A DNA stretch of 64,000 nt from NCBI RefSeq assembly GCF_013409255.1, contig NZ_JACCAS010000001.1, positions 186,001 through 250,000 of the forward strand. The letters run 5' to 3'. The position numbers and the translations under genes are program-made. Source of the DNA: Paraburkholderia bryophila. Lineage in GTDB: Bacteria; Pseudomonadota; Gammaproteobacteria; Burkholderiales; Burkholderiaceae. Shown here one piece after another: positions 51,256-61,059 of this stretch; position 1 is the stretch's first letter; each line of letters opens with the position of its first letter. The notes below the pieces were generated by a model that had not been told where the DNA came from, ran no database searches, and saw only the letters and a program-made list of their open reading frames with translations.

Positions 51256-52608
51256 CTAGGGGTGGCTGTGTTCCCGCGCCGCAGCCGCCAGCCGGCTGCG
51301 CACGAAGCCGACGTGCTCCCGCAGCACATAAAACGCATCCGCATAAGCAAGCGGCATACGCAGCCGGTTCAGCGACGCCTCGATTTGATCCAGCTCAACG
51401 AATAGACGTTGTCGTTCCTCATCGGTCGAATCGGCGAGCGCGCCGCGTTCAATCGCAATCAGCGACCCGTAATAGCGATAGATGCGCGAGCGCACACGCC
51501 ACCGGTACAGCGCCGGAATCAGCCGCATCGCGGGGAACAGCAGCACCGCCATCGGCAGCAGCAACACCAGCGTGCGATCGCCGATACTCGCCAGCCAGAA
51601 CGGCAGCGTGCGGTACAGAAAGCTCTTGCCGGTCCTGTAGTAGCGCTGCGCGTCTTCGCTGATCTGATACTCGCGCGCCACCGGATTCGGAAACTCTCCC
51701 GCGTGTTGCAACAGCCCCGGCATGCCATGCACTTCCTGTGCGGCTTCGATCAGCAGATCGGAGATCGCCGGATGCAGGCTGGTGCGCGCCACCAGCTCCA
51801 CCGTCGGGCTGATCAGATGCACGGTTTCGGGCGGAATCCGGTGCTTCAGATCCAGCACGCCGGGCGGCAGATCGATCTCGTCCAGATACGGAAAGAGCCG
51901 CGTATAGGCGCTGGCTTCGTCGAAATTCATCACCGACACGCCGGGCACTTTCAGCAGGCGCAGCATCAGGCCGCGAGTGGCCGAGTCGCCGTTCAGGATC
52001 GCCGCGTCGACCTCGCCCGCCACCAGTTGGGTGGCGGCTTGCATGCCGTCGCTCGGCACCAGCACCGTGCTGCCGCCGGGTTCGATGCCATTCGCGTCCA
52101 GCAGTTTGAGCGCCAGCATGCGCGTGCCGCTGCCTTCGCGGCCCACGGCGATGCGCTTTCCTTCCAGTTGTGAAAGCTGGGACACACCCGAGCCGCGATA
52201 GAACACCACCACGGGAATGTAGAACACGCTGCCGAGCGACATCAGCGACGAGGTGTCGGAGCCATCGGCGACGCCGCCTTGCACGAGCGCGACGTCGACA
52301 TGCTGCTTCGGGTCCAGCAGACGCTGCAGGTTCTGCACCGAGCCGTCCGACTCCAGCACGTTCAGCTTGATGCCGTTGCGGGCGAGGATTTTCTTGTACT
52401 GCTCCGCGGCGACGACGAACGAGCTGTCGTGCGGGCCCGCGCTCATCGTGATGGTTTTCGGCGGCGCCGGATCGATCAGCCAGACGCCCAGCGTTACCAG
52501 CAGGATGATCAGCGCGGCCACGATCACATAAGACAGCGTGTGATCGCGCCACTCGGCGTGCGGGTGATCGTCGGGAAACGACGGGGAAGGCGGGCGCTGC
52601 GCTTTCAT
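51256..52608 (-). CDS. Membrane-anchored TAXI family TRAP-type receptor
   Basis: 450 residues from the ATG at 52608. An N-terminal segment (YVIVAALIILLVTLGVWLI) anchors the protein, followed by a periplasmic binding domain beginning KTITMSAGPHDSSFVVAAEQ, typical of TAXI-type solute receptors, and a second hydrophobic segment (RTLVLLLPMAVLLFPAMRLI) with a cytoplasmic helical tail. Normal TAXI proteins are free periplasmic receptors of a TRAP transporter; no TRAP membrane subunit is here, so this one may act as a sensor or anchored receptor. Ligand unknown. Confidence 0.85.
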   Translation of the reverse strand: MKAQRPPSPSFPDDHPHAEWRDHTLSYVIVAALIILLVTLGVWLIDPAPPKTITMSAGPHDSSFVVAAEQYKKILARNGIKLNVLESDGSVQNLQRLLDPKQHVDVALVQGGVADGSDTSSLMSLGSVFYIPVVVFYRGSGVSQLSQLEGKRIAVGREGSGTRMLALKLLDANGIEPGGSTVLVPSDGMQAATQLVAGEVDAAILNGDSATRGLMLRLLKVPGVSVMNFDEASAYTRLFPYLDEIDLPPGVLDLKHRIPPETVHLISPTVELVARTSLHPAISDLLIEAAQEVHGMPGLLQHAGEFPNPVAREYQISEDAQRYYRTGKSFLYRTLPFWLASIGDRTLVLLLPMAVLLFPAMRLIPALYRWRVRSRIYRYYGSLIAIERGALADSTDEERQRLFVELDQIEASLNRLRMPLAYADAFYVLREHVGFVRSRLAAAAREHSHP

Positions 52609-52814
52609 GAACACTCCGTACCGGGAGCCGGGATGACGGCATTGTCCACTGTCCGGCGGGGGTTTGCCTTCGGCAGTTTGCTCTATTGACCGGGTGGGCG
52701 AAAGAATCTGTCGAGCGGCCGAATGTTCGGCATAACGGCGCCTGGGACGGTCGGCAGGCGGTGGAGGCCATGGCATAATCCGCGACAGCTTCTCATCGTG
52801 TCGCCGGGCGTATC

Positions 52815-53279
52815 TTGAGTCGTTTCTATCGGAAGATCGGCAGTTGGCTGGGATTGTTGGCGATCCTGATGGCCACGCTCGCGCCGACGATCTCGCACAC
52901 GCTCGCCGCTCGCGACGCAGCGGCAGGCGGAATGCCCGAGCATTGCATGATGCCGTCGATGGCGTCCATGGACTCGATGGGCCCGATGGACTCGATGGCT
53001 TCAATGCATGCGATGTCCTCCCTGCGAGACGATCCCTCCGCCGCCAGCACTCCGACCGACTCCACCAGCAAACACCCCCAGCACCCGTCGATGTCCGACG
53101 GCGACGCCTGCGGCTACTGCAGCCTGCTGGCTCACATGCCCGCCGTGCCCAGCGTCGAGACGCTCTTCACGGTCGCCGTGCGGGCTCGCCAGCACACCGT
53201 CGCCACCCGCTTCGAGAGCGTTCGCCGCGTCGAACCGCTCACTTTCGCGCAACCCCGCGCCCCTCCGTTCAACGCCTGA
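52815..53279 (+). CDS. DUF2946-like Met-rich exported protein
   Basis: 154 residues from a TTG at 52815. A hydrophobic N-terminal segment (GSWLGLLAILMATLAPTISH) is followed by a Met/His/Ser-rich run (PEHCMMPSMASMDSMGPMDS, then further SM and HAM units) and a DACGYCSLLAHMP motif near residue 100. The CxxC and Met-rich run are typical of copper-handling DUF2946-type proteins and suit Cu(I) binding in the periplasm. An outer-membrane barrel and a CopC homologue follow. No ribosome site is strong, so the exact start is uncertain. Confidence 0.75.
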   Translation: MSRFYRKIGSWLGLLAILMATLAPTISHTLAARDAAAGGMPEHCMMPSMASMDSMGPMDSMASMHAMSSLRDDPSAASTPTDSTSKHPQHPSMSDGDACGYCSLLAHMPAVPSVETLFTVAVRARQHTVATRFESVRRVEPLTFAQPRAPPFNA

Positions 53280-53385
53280 TTCAAGTCATCACGTCGCGAT
53301 GCCGTGAAGCGCAGCGCGACGGCCGCCGCACGTCGGTTCGACGCTGCGCGCCGGCCTTGTCACGACCCATGAAACAGGATGAACC

Positions 53386-54282
53386 ATGCTTACCCCTACC
53401 ACGCGCAACGGCCGCCCGCTGCGCGCCGCGTCGCTCATTGCGGCCGCCGCAAGCGTTCTGCTCGGCATACCTTCGCTAGCCCACGCCCATGCCATTGCCG
53501 GCGACCGCATCTTTCCGGCGACGATGGCCGTCGACGATCCCGGCGTCGGCGACGAAGCCGACTTCCAGTACGGCCACCAACGCGTTCCCGGCGACAACGG
53601 CGATCAGAGCATCAACACCTTCAACGTCGAGTACGACAAGCTGATCACGCCGCGGCTCGCGGTGTCTGTCAACGGTAGTTACGTGATGCAGAACAATCCG
53701 ACCGCGCGCGGCTTCGACAACTTCGGCGTCGGCCTGAAGTACATGCTGTACGTCAACGACGCGCACGAGTTCATGACCTCGGTCGGCGTGGATGCCGACC
53801 TCGGCGGCACCGGCAGCCGCGCGGTCGCCGACAACTTCTCGACCATTTCGCCGACCGTCTACGCGGGCAAGGGCATGGGCGATCTGCCCGACGCGCTGGC
53901 GTATCTGCGTCCGATCGCGATCACCGGCGAAGCGGGTCCGGCGCTCACCACCGGCGCGGGTCAACCGAACGCGTTCAACTACGGCTTCACGTTCCAGTAC
54001 AGCCTGCCGTACCTGCAACAGCACGTCCACGACGTCGGTCTGCCGCAGCCGCTGTCGAACCTGATCCCGCTGGTGGAAGTCCCGCTGTCGCGCAGCCAGG
54101 GGCAAACCACCGGCACGGTCAACCCGGGCTTCATCTGGATCAACCGTTACGGTCAGTTCGGCGTGGAAGCGCAGATTCCGATCAATCGCGCCAGCGGATC
54201 GCACGTGGGCATTCTGGTTCAGGCCCATGTGTTCCTCGACGACGTTGCGCCGACCACGATCGGCAAACCGCTCTTTCAGTAA
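53386..54282 (+). CDS. Outer-membrane beta-barrel protein in the copper-like group
   Basis: 298 residues with a signal peptide (AASLIAAAASVLLGIPSLAHA). The mature protein begins HAIAGDRIFPATMAVDDPGV and then shows alternating short strands such as FNVEYDKLITPRLAVSVNGS and FGVEAQIPINRASGSHVGIL, as in predicted outer-membrane barrels. It ends in LFQ. Similar proteins occur beside copper and DUF2946 genes with no proven activity. It may be a channel or binding barrel for metal; that is inference. Confidence 0.72.
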   Translation: MLTPTTRNGRPLRAASLIAAAASVLLGIPSLAHAHAIAGDRIFPATMAVDDPGVGDEADFQYGHQRVPGDNGDQSINTFNVEYDKLITPRLAVSVNGSYVMQNNPTARGFDNFGVGLKYMLYVNDAHEFMTSVGVDADLGGTGSRAVADNFSTISPTVYAGKGMGDLPDALAYLRPIAITGEAGPALTTGAGQPNAFNYGFTFQYSLPYLQQHVHDVGLPQPLSNLIPLVEVPLSRSQGQTTGTVNPGFIWINRYGQFGVEAQIPINRASGSHVGILVQAHVFLDDVAPTTIGKPLFQ

Positions 54283-54324
54283 CGTCGGCAACTTCGATAA
54301 CTTCAGTCACGCAGGAGAAGCACG

Positions 54325-54705
54325 ATGAAAAACGATCGGCTGGTAAGTCTGCACAAAACCGCGAAACTGATCACGTTCGTGGCCGGCCTCGCGTTCGCAA
54401 GCGCCGCGTTCGCGCATGTGTTTCCGCAGAAGCAGGAACCGGGCGCGGGCGCAACGGTGGCTTCACCCGCGCAGGTGCGGGTGATTTTCGATGGCCCGCT
54501 GGAACCGGCCTTCAGTTCGCTGACAGTCACCGACGCGGCCGGTAAGCAGGTCAACACAGAGAAGTCCGCGGTCGACGCGCAGCAGGCCGCCGCGATCGCG
54601 GTGCCGCTGCCGACGCTCGCGGCGGGTCGCTACACGGTGCACTGGGTGGCGGTGGCCGACGACGGCCATCGCACGCACGGCGACTACGGCTTCAATGTGA
54701 AGTAA
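54325..54705 (+). CDS. CopC-like periplasmic copper-binding protein
   Basis: 126 residues after a CAGGAGAAG ribosome site. The signal peptide (about 1-30) ends near SAAFA, leaving His-Val-Phe at the mature N-terminus, as in CopC. The fold signatures PAQVRVIFDGPLEPAFSSLT and HWVAVADDGHRTHGDYGF, with the Cu(II)-binding Asp and His, are present. No CopD permease follows, though CopC-CopD pairing is common. It would carry Cu(II) in the periplasm. It is the last gene of a probable three-gene group. Confidence 0.88.
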   Translation: MKNDRLVSLHKTAKLITFVAGLAFASAAFAHVFPQKQEPGAGATVASPAQVRVIFDGPLEPAFSSLTVTDAAGKQVNTEKSAVDAQQAAAIAVPLPTLAAGRYTVHWVAVADDGHRTHGDYGFNVK

Positions 54706-54719
54706 GCGCAAGCGGTAAA

Positions 54720-54755
54720 GCGCTGCGTGATCCATCGCCATGGATGACGCAGCGC
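54720..54755 (+). terminator. Hairpin after the copC-like gene, no T tract
   Basis: GCGCTGCGT (54720-54728) pairs with ACGCAGCGC (54747-54755), and after a 2x2 internal loop TCCAT pairs with ATGGA around a CGCC loop. It sits 15 bases after the stop. There is no T run. Confidence 0.55.
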
Positions 54756-54792
54756 ACGATAGCGCCGGGCATCGCGGGCGGGTGAAACGGTC

Positions 54793-54846
54793 TATTATCG
54801 AAAGCACGCGTGAAGCGGCTGGCTGTGCAACGCAACAGTCCTTCAC
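54793..54846 (+). promoter_or_regulatory. Possible control site of the nickel permease gene
   Basis: TATTAT at 54793-54798 could be a -10 box. Just downstream GTGAAG (54810-54815) and CTTCAC (54841-54846) form an inverted pair 25 bases apart, ending next to the ribosome site. It could be an operator or RNA stem; no -35 box is clear. Confidence 0.35.
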
Positions 54847-54864
54847 CGCCAGGGAGAAGAACCC

Positions 54865-55920
54865 ATGAATGAGCTCATCAAGGCGCTCGGTGCCGGGGTA
54901 CGCGGCCGGCAGCGTCGGCAGATCGTGTGGCTCTATGGGGCGCTTCTCGCGTTCAATCTCGCGGCATGGGCCGCCGCCTTCGTGGCGTTTCGCGGCTATC
55001 CGCTGCTGATGGGCTCCTGTCTGCTGGCCTATTCGTTCGGCCTCAGGCATGCGGTGGACGCGGACCATATCGCCGCCATCGACAATGTCACCCGCAAGCT
55101 GATGCAGTCCGGCCAGCGTCCCGTCACGGTCGGGCTGATGTTCTCGCTCGGCCATTCCACCATCGTCGTGCTGGCGACGCTCGGCATTGCCGCGACGGCG
55201 ATGGCCTTGCAAAGCCGCATGAGCGATTTCAAGGAAACCGGCGCGCTGATCGGCACGCTTGTCTCGACGTTTTTCCTGTTCGCGATCGCGCTGCTGAACC
55301 TGATCGTGCTGCGCTCGGTGCTGCGCGCGTTTCGCCGCGTGCAGCGCGGTGAACCCTACGTCGATGAAGATCTGGACATGCTGCTGGCCAATCGCGGCTT
55401 TCTCGCGCGACTCTTCCGGCCGCTCTTTCGCCTCATCACACGAAGCTGGCATATGTACCCGCTCGGCTTTCTGTTCGGACTGGGTTTCGACACCGCGACC
55501 GAAGTCGGCCTGCTTGGCATTTCCGCCGCCGGCGCCGCGCAAGGCATGTCGATCTGGTCGATCCTCGTGTTCCCGGTGCTGTTCACCGCGGGCATGACGC
55601 TGGTCGACACCACCGACGGCATCATGATGCTCGGCGCCTACGGCTGGGCCTTCGTGAAGCCGGTCCGCAAGCTTTACTACAACATCACGATCACGACGAT
55701 CTCGGTTGCGGTGGCGCTGCTGGTGGGCGGTATCGAAGGGCTCGGCCTGCTGGCCGACAGGCTGCACCTGAGTGGCGGATTCTGGCTGGCGGTGGGCGTG
55801 CTCAACGATAACTTCGGCATGGTCGGCTACGCGATTATCGGGCTGTTTCTGGCGAGCTGGCTGCTGTCCGCGGCGTTCTACAAATGGAAGCGATTCGAGG
55901 AACTGGAGATTCGCTCCTGA
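54865..55920 (+). CDS. High-affinity nickel/cobalt permease (NiCoT family)
   Basis: 351 residues, eight predicted membrane helices. It has the family signature RHAVDADHIAAIDNVTRKLM in helix II and LGFDTATEVGLLGISAA further on. NiCoT proteins such as HoxN import Ni2+ for hydrogenase or urease. Here the gene is 277 bases before the hydrogenase small subunit, on the same strand, so it most likely supplies nickel to that enzyme. It starts with ATG after AGGGAGAAG. Confidence 0.92.
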   Translation: MNELIKALGAGVRGRQRRQIVWLYGALLAFNLAAWAAAFVAFRGYPLLMGSCLLAYSFGLRHAVDADHIAAIDNVTRKLMQSGQRPVTVGLMFSLGHSTIVVLATLGIAATAMALQSRMSDFKETGALIGTLVSTFFLFAIALLNLIVLRSVLRAFRRVQRGEPYVDEDLDMLLANRGFLARLFRPLFRLITRSWHMYPLGFLFGLGFDTATEVGLLGISAAGAAQGMSIWSILVFPVLFTAGMTLVDTTDGIMMLGAYGWAFVKPVRKLYYNITITTISVAVALLVGGIEGLGLLADRLHLSGGFWLAVGVLNDNFGMVGYAIIGLFLASWLLSAAFYKWKRFEELEIRS

Positions 55921-56197
55921 GTGTGTCGCGATTTGCGAATCACGGCGCGATGCACGCACCTTCATGAATCCATTGCGAAATCTGGGTTATTTGGTAGCGC
56001 TGACCTATACTCGAAAAGGTTTTTCGGGCTCATTGCGGTGAGCACCATTCAAACGAAAACATGCAGCAAAAACGATCCTTTAGCCGCCACCCCACGCGGT
56101 AGTTTGACTGATCGATTGCTGGACACGTGACTGCCGTGCGGCACTCGCCACGTATCTTTGTTTGCCCAAAAGAACGTGAACGCAGTGGAGACACATC
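55921..56197. other. Upstream region of the hydrogenase operon
   Basis: 277 bases between the nickel permease and hhyS. TATACT at 56006-56011 is a possible -10 without a good -35. CGAAAA-GGT-TTTTCG (56012-56026) is a small dyad just after it. No clear regulator site or terminator is visible. Confidence 0.4.
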
Positions 56198-57256
<1,059 letters not shown>

Positions 57257-57322
57257 GGCGGCGGCATTCGCGATTCGACCGCTTATTTCAGCATTGTTAG
57301 CACCGTCAGCAGGGAGAAGGTC

Positions 57323-59137
57323 ATGGCCGTCAGCACCGCACCTGAAGCGACCCACAGCACCCAGGCAGCGCCGGGCAAGCTGGTCGAGATGAACTGGGAT
57401 CCGATTACACGGATCGTCGGCAGTCTGGGGATTTACACCAAGATCGATTTTGCGAACCGCCGCGTGGCGGAGTGCTACAGCACGTCGTCGATCTTTCGTG
57501 GCTATAGCATTTTCATGAAGGGCAAGGACCCGCGCGACGCGCATTTCATTACGAGCCGCATCTGCGGAATCTGCGGCGACAATCACGCAACCTGTTCGGT
57601 CTACGCGCAGAACATGGCCTACGGCGTGAAGCCGCCCGCGATCGCCGAGTGGATCGTCAATCTCGGCGAAGCGGCCGAGTATATGTTCGACCACAACATC
57701 TTCCAGGACAACCTGGTGGGCGTGGACTTCTGCGAGACGATGGTCAAGGAGACCAATCCGGGTGTCTGGGCGAAGGCGCAGAAAACGCCCGCACCGCACG
57801 CGGACAAGCACGGTTATAAAACCATTGCCGACATCATGACGGCGCTCAATCCGTTCACTGGCGAGTTCTACCGCGAAACGCTGATGGTGAGCCGCTATAC
57901 CCGCGAAATGTTCTGCCTGATGGAAGGGCGCCACGTTCATCCGTCGACCTTGTATCCGGGCGGCGTGGGCACGGTGCCGACCATTCAGCTCTTCACCGAC
58001 TACATCACGCGGTTGATGAAGTATGTGGAGTTCATGAAGAAGGTCGTGCCGCTGCACGACGATCTGTTCGACTTCTTCTACGAAGCGCTGCCGGGTTACG
58101 AGGAAGTGGGCCGGCGCCGCGTTCTGCTCGGCTGCTGGGGTTCGTTCCAGGACCCGAACGTGTGCGACTACAACTACAACACCATGACGCAATGGGGCCG
58201 CGGCATGTTCGTGACGCCGGGCGTGGTGGTGGACGGCGAACTGGTGACCACGGATCTGGTGGACATCAACCTGAACATTCGCATTCTGCTCGGCAGCTCG
58301 TACTACGACGACTGGGATCACGAAGAGACCTTCGTCAAGAACGATCCGCTCGGCAATCCGGTGGACCGCAAGCATCCGTGGAATCAGACCACGTTGCCGC
58401 ATCCGCAGAAACGAAAATTCGACGGCAACTACACATGGGTGATGTCGCCGCGCTGGCTCGACAAGCGCACCGGCGACCACCTCGCGCTCGACACCGGCGG
58501 CGGTCCGATCGCGCGCCTATGGGCAACGGCGTTGGCCGGGCTCGTCGATATCGGCTATATCAAGGCGACGGGGCGTAGCGTGAAGATCTATTTGCCGAAA
58601 ACCGCGCTGAAGCCGGAAGTCGAATTCGAATGGAAGATTCCGAAGTGGAGCAATGCGCTCGAACGCGATCGCGCGCGCACCTATTTTCAGGCATACGCGG
58701 CGGCTGCGGCGTTGTACTTCGCCGAACAGGCGCTCGCCGAATTGCACGCGGGCCGCACCCGTACGTTCAGCGATTTCACCGTGCCGGAAGAGGGTATCGG
58801 CTGCGGCTTTCATGAAGCGGTGCGCGGCGTGCTCTCGCATCATCTCGTGATTCGCGACGGCAAGATCGCCAACTACCATCCGTATCCGCCTACCCCGTGG
58901 AACGCCAATCCGCGCGATATCTACGGCACGCCCGGACCCTATGAGGACGCGGTGCAGAACACGCCGATCTTCGAAGAGAACGGGCCCGACAAGTTCAAGG
59001 GCATCGACATCATGCGCGCGGTGCGCAGCTTCGATCCGTGCTTGCCGTGCGGCGTGCACATGTATGTCGGCAACGGCAAGACGATCGACACGTCGCATTC
59101 GCCGACCTTCGGCGTGATGCAGGGAGCGCACAAGTGA
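57323..59137 (+). CDS. hhyL: Group 1h [NiFe] hydrogenase large subunit
   Basis: 604 residues. The nickel-binding L1 motif is SRICGICGDNHATC (Cys81, Cys84, His88) and the C-terminal L2 motif is DPCLPCGVHMY (Cys573, Cys576, His579). A 25-residue tail follows His579; in other hydrogenases a protease removes such a tail after Ni insertion, and a HyaD-like protease gene lies at 62513. It holds the NiFe(CN)2CO site where hydrogen is oxidised. The stop overlaps the next gene's GTG. Together with hhyS it probably feeds electrons to quinone or cytochrome under starvation. Confidence 0.94.
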   Translation: MAVSTAPEATHSTQAAPGKLVEMNWDPITRIVGSLGIYTKIDFANRRVAECYSTSSIFRGYSIFMKGKDPRDAHFITSRICGICGDNHATCSVYAQNMAYGVKPPAIAEWIVNLGEAAEYMFDHNIFQDNLVGVDFCETMVKETNPGVWAKAQKTPAPHADKHGYKTIADIMTALNPFTGEFYRETLMVSRYTREMFCLMEGRHVHPSTLYPGGVGTVPTIQLFTDYITRLMKYVEFMKKVVPLHDDLFDFFYEALPGYEEVGRRRVLLGCWGSFQDPNVCDYNYNTMTQWGRGMFVTPGVVVDGELVTTDLVDINLNIRILLGSSYYDDWDHEETFVKNDPLGNPVDRKHPWNQTTLPHPQKRKFDGNYTWVMSPRWLDKRTGDHLALDTGGGPIARLWATALAGLVDIGYIKATGRSVKIYLPKTALKPEVEFEWKIPKWSNALERDRARTYFQAYAAAAALYFAEQALAELHAGRTRTFSDFTVPEEGIGCGFHEAVRGVLSHHLVIRDGKIANYHPYPPTPWNANPRDIYGTPGPYEDAVQNTPIFEENGPDKFKGIDIMRAVRSFDPCLPCGVHMYVGNGKTIDTSHSPTFGVMQGAHK

Positions 59138-59757
59138 GCACGCGGCTCGACGATCAGCGCGCGGTCGCCGCGCAGCAGCAGCGGATCGACGAACTGATCG
59201 CGACGCTGGAAACGCTCGACGACCGCGAGGCGCGTGAGAGCGCTCAGGAATTGCTGCAGGTGGTGCTCGATCTGCATACGAACGGCCTCGCGCGGCTGAT
59301 GGAGATCGTCGCGGCGGCCGGCGTAGTGGACGACGCGATGGTCGAAGCATTCGAGCGCGACGCCGGGGTCTCGGCGTTGCTGTTGCTGCATGGTTTGCAT
59401 CCTCGGGATATGGCGACGCGGGTCTCGCGGGCGGTCGACAAATTGCGGCCGTTGCTCGGTGTGCAAGGCATTCAGATCGACTTGCTGGACGCCGCGGAAG
59501 AGGCGGTGCGCGTGCGTGTGGCGGGTCGTTTGCAGGGCAAGCACAATTCGGTTGGCGAATTGCAGCAGGAAATCGAGCGCGCCGTGTTTGAAGCGGCGCC
59601 GGAGGCCATGCGCGTCGCTATCGAAGGCTTGCAGGACGTCAACGTGCATGAGTTGCGTTTCGTGCCGAAGCCTACCGAGCACAGCGAGCCCAACGAGCAG
59701 ACCGAACGCACCGCGCACCCTGAGCCAACCCGCCGGACCGAGGCCGGCGCGCCATGA
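59134..59757 (+). CDS. Nfu/NifU-like protein without the CxxC, in the hydrogenase operon
   Basis: 207 residues from a GTG overlapping the large-subunit stop. The N-terminus is helical (RIDELIATLETLDDREARES). The second half, RVRVAGRLQGKHNSVGELQQ followed by EIERAVFEAAPEAMRV, resembles the NifU C-terminal (Nfu) fold in layout, but the usual cluster-binding CxxC is replaced by KHNS. It therefore cannot act as a normal Fe-S scaffold by those ligands. Related proteins occur in group 1h operons. It may bind a cluster otherwise, or have a structural role. Confidence 0.7.
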   Translation: MSTRLDDQRAVAAQQQRIDELIATLETLDDREARESAQELLQVVLDLHTNGLARLMEIVAAAGVVDDAMVEAFERDAGVSALLLLHGLHPRDMATRVSRAVDKLRPLLGVQGIQIDLLDAAEEAVRVRVAGRLQGKHNSVGELQQEIERAVFEAAPEAMRVAIEGLQDVNVHELRFVPKPTEHSEPNEQTERTAHPEPTRRTEAGAP

Positions 59758-60395
59758 CACCCGCCGCCGCTTCGCCAACGCACGGCTGGGTCGCGGGCCT
59801 GCGGCGTTTCGTGCGCCGTGCCGACGACGTGCAGTGCGAGCTATGCGGCGCGTTGTTGCTTGCCGATCATCCGCATCTGTTCGAAACCGCCAAACGGCAG
59901 CTTTATTGCTGCTGCCGGGCGTGCGCGCTGCTGTTCGGCAATCAGCAGAACACGCGCTATCGTCCGGTACCGCGCGACGCGCAATGGCTCACGGGCTTTC
60001 GCATGAGCGACGCACAGTGGGGCGCGCTGGCCATTCCTATCGACATTGCGTTCTTCTTCCACGACAGTTCGGCGCAACGCGTGGTGGCGCTGTATCCGGG
60101 ACCGGCCGGCGGCACGCAATCGCTGCTTCGGCTCGACGCGTGGGACGAACTCGTCGCCGACAATCCGTTGCTCGCGCAACTGGAGCCCGACGTCGAAGCG
60201 CTGCTGGTGAATCGCAGCGAAGGCGCGCGCGAGTACTACCGCGTGCCGATCGATCAGTGTTACGCGCTGACCGGCGTGATTCGCGCGCGCTGGCGCGGCG
60301 TGTCGGGCGGCCGCCAGGCGTGGGATGCGATTCATCGCTTCTTTGCCGCGCTAAAGACCCATGGCCGCGTACCAGAGGGCTTGCTCCATGCCTGA
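59754..60395 (+). CDS. DUF5947-like hydrogenase-cluster protein
   Basis: 213 residues; the ATG overlaps the upstream stop (ATGA). CELCGALLLADHPHLF and CCCRACALLFGN form a Cys-rich N-terminal region with two CxxC-like pairs spaced about 35 residues apart, suited to zinc or Fe-S. From memory it matches the uncharacterised DUF5947 family found in group 1h hydrogenase clusters. It is predicted cytoplasmic. A role in Fe-S assembly or maturation is possible but unproven. Confidence 0.75.
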   Translation: MTPAAASPTHGWVAGLRRFVRRADDVQCELCGALLLADHPHLFETAKRQLYCCCRACALLFGNQQNTRYRPVPRDAQWLTGFRMSDAQWGALAIPIDIAFFFHDSSAQRVVALYPGPAGGTQSLLRLDAWDELVADNPLLAQLEPDVEALLVNRSEGAREYYRVPIDQCYALTGVIRARWRGVSGGRQAWDAIHRFFAALKTHGRVPEGLLHA

Positions 60396-61059
60396 TCTCG
60401 GGTTCACGGTCGAGTCCGCCGAAGTGGCGCCGTTCGCCGCGGCGCCGCTCATGATGTTCAGGCTGCGGATCGTCGATACGTCACCGCACGCGGTGAGCGT
60501 AACGTCCGCGCACGAAGCCGTCGCCAGCATCACGTTGCAATGCCAGATCCAGATCGAAGCCACCCGGCGCCGCTACACGCCCGCCGAGCAGTACGGACTC
60601 GAAGACCTGTTCGGTGCGCCGCCGCGGTGGGGCGAAACCTTGCGCACGCTGCTGTGGACGCATACGTTCGTGGTCGTGCCGCCGTTCACCGGCGAATGCA
60701 CGGTCAATCTACCCGTGCCGTGCAGCTACGACTTCAACGTCGCCGCCAGCAAATATTTTTATGGACTGGAAGACGGCGAGATTCCGCTGCTGCTGCAATT
60801 CAGCGGCACCGTGTTCTATCGCGAAGCCGACGGCGCATTGCAGGCCGCGCCGATTCCGTGGCACAAGGACGCGGCGTTCCGTATGCCAGTGGCGTTGTGG
60901 CGCGACATGATGAGCCGTTACTACCCGAACGGTGCATGGTTGTCTCTGCACCGGGAGGTCTTCGACCGCCTCGCGCGTTTCAAGACCCGGCGCGGTCTCA
61001 CGAGTTGGGATCAGGCGGTGGCGAGCCTGCTCGACGGCCTCGAGGAGGACCTATCGTGA
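60388..61059 (+). CDS. DUF6084-like hydrogenase-cluster protein
   Basis: 223 residues from the ATG at 60388, overlapping the DUF5947-like gene by 8 bases; an upstream reading to 60361 is possible. The sequence looks all-beta, with RLRIVDTSPHAVSVTSAHEA and TGECTVNLPVPCSYDFNVAA; motif YFYGLEDGEIPLLLQFSGTV is notable. From memory this is the DUF6084 family, which occurs beside DUF5947 in group 1h operons. No enzymatic residues are apparent. It may bind or support hydrogenase subunits. Confidence 0.72.
   Translation: MPDLGFTVESAEVAPFAAAPLMMFRLRIVDTSPHAVSVTSAHEAVASITLQCQIQIEATRRRYTPAEQYGLEDLFGAPPRWGETLRTLLWTHTFVVVPPFTGECTVNLPVPCSYDFNVAASKYFYGLEDGEIPLLLQFSGTVFYREADGALQAAPIPWHKDAAFRMPVALWRDMMSRYYPNGAWLSLHREVFDRLARFKTRRGLTSWDQAVASLLDGLEEDLS

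Noticed and set aside
56121..56134. GG-N10-GC resembling a sigma-54 promoter before hhyS
   Set aside because: Only the minimal dinucleotides match; the surrounding consensus bases do not, and group 1h genes are not known to depend on sigma-54.
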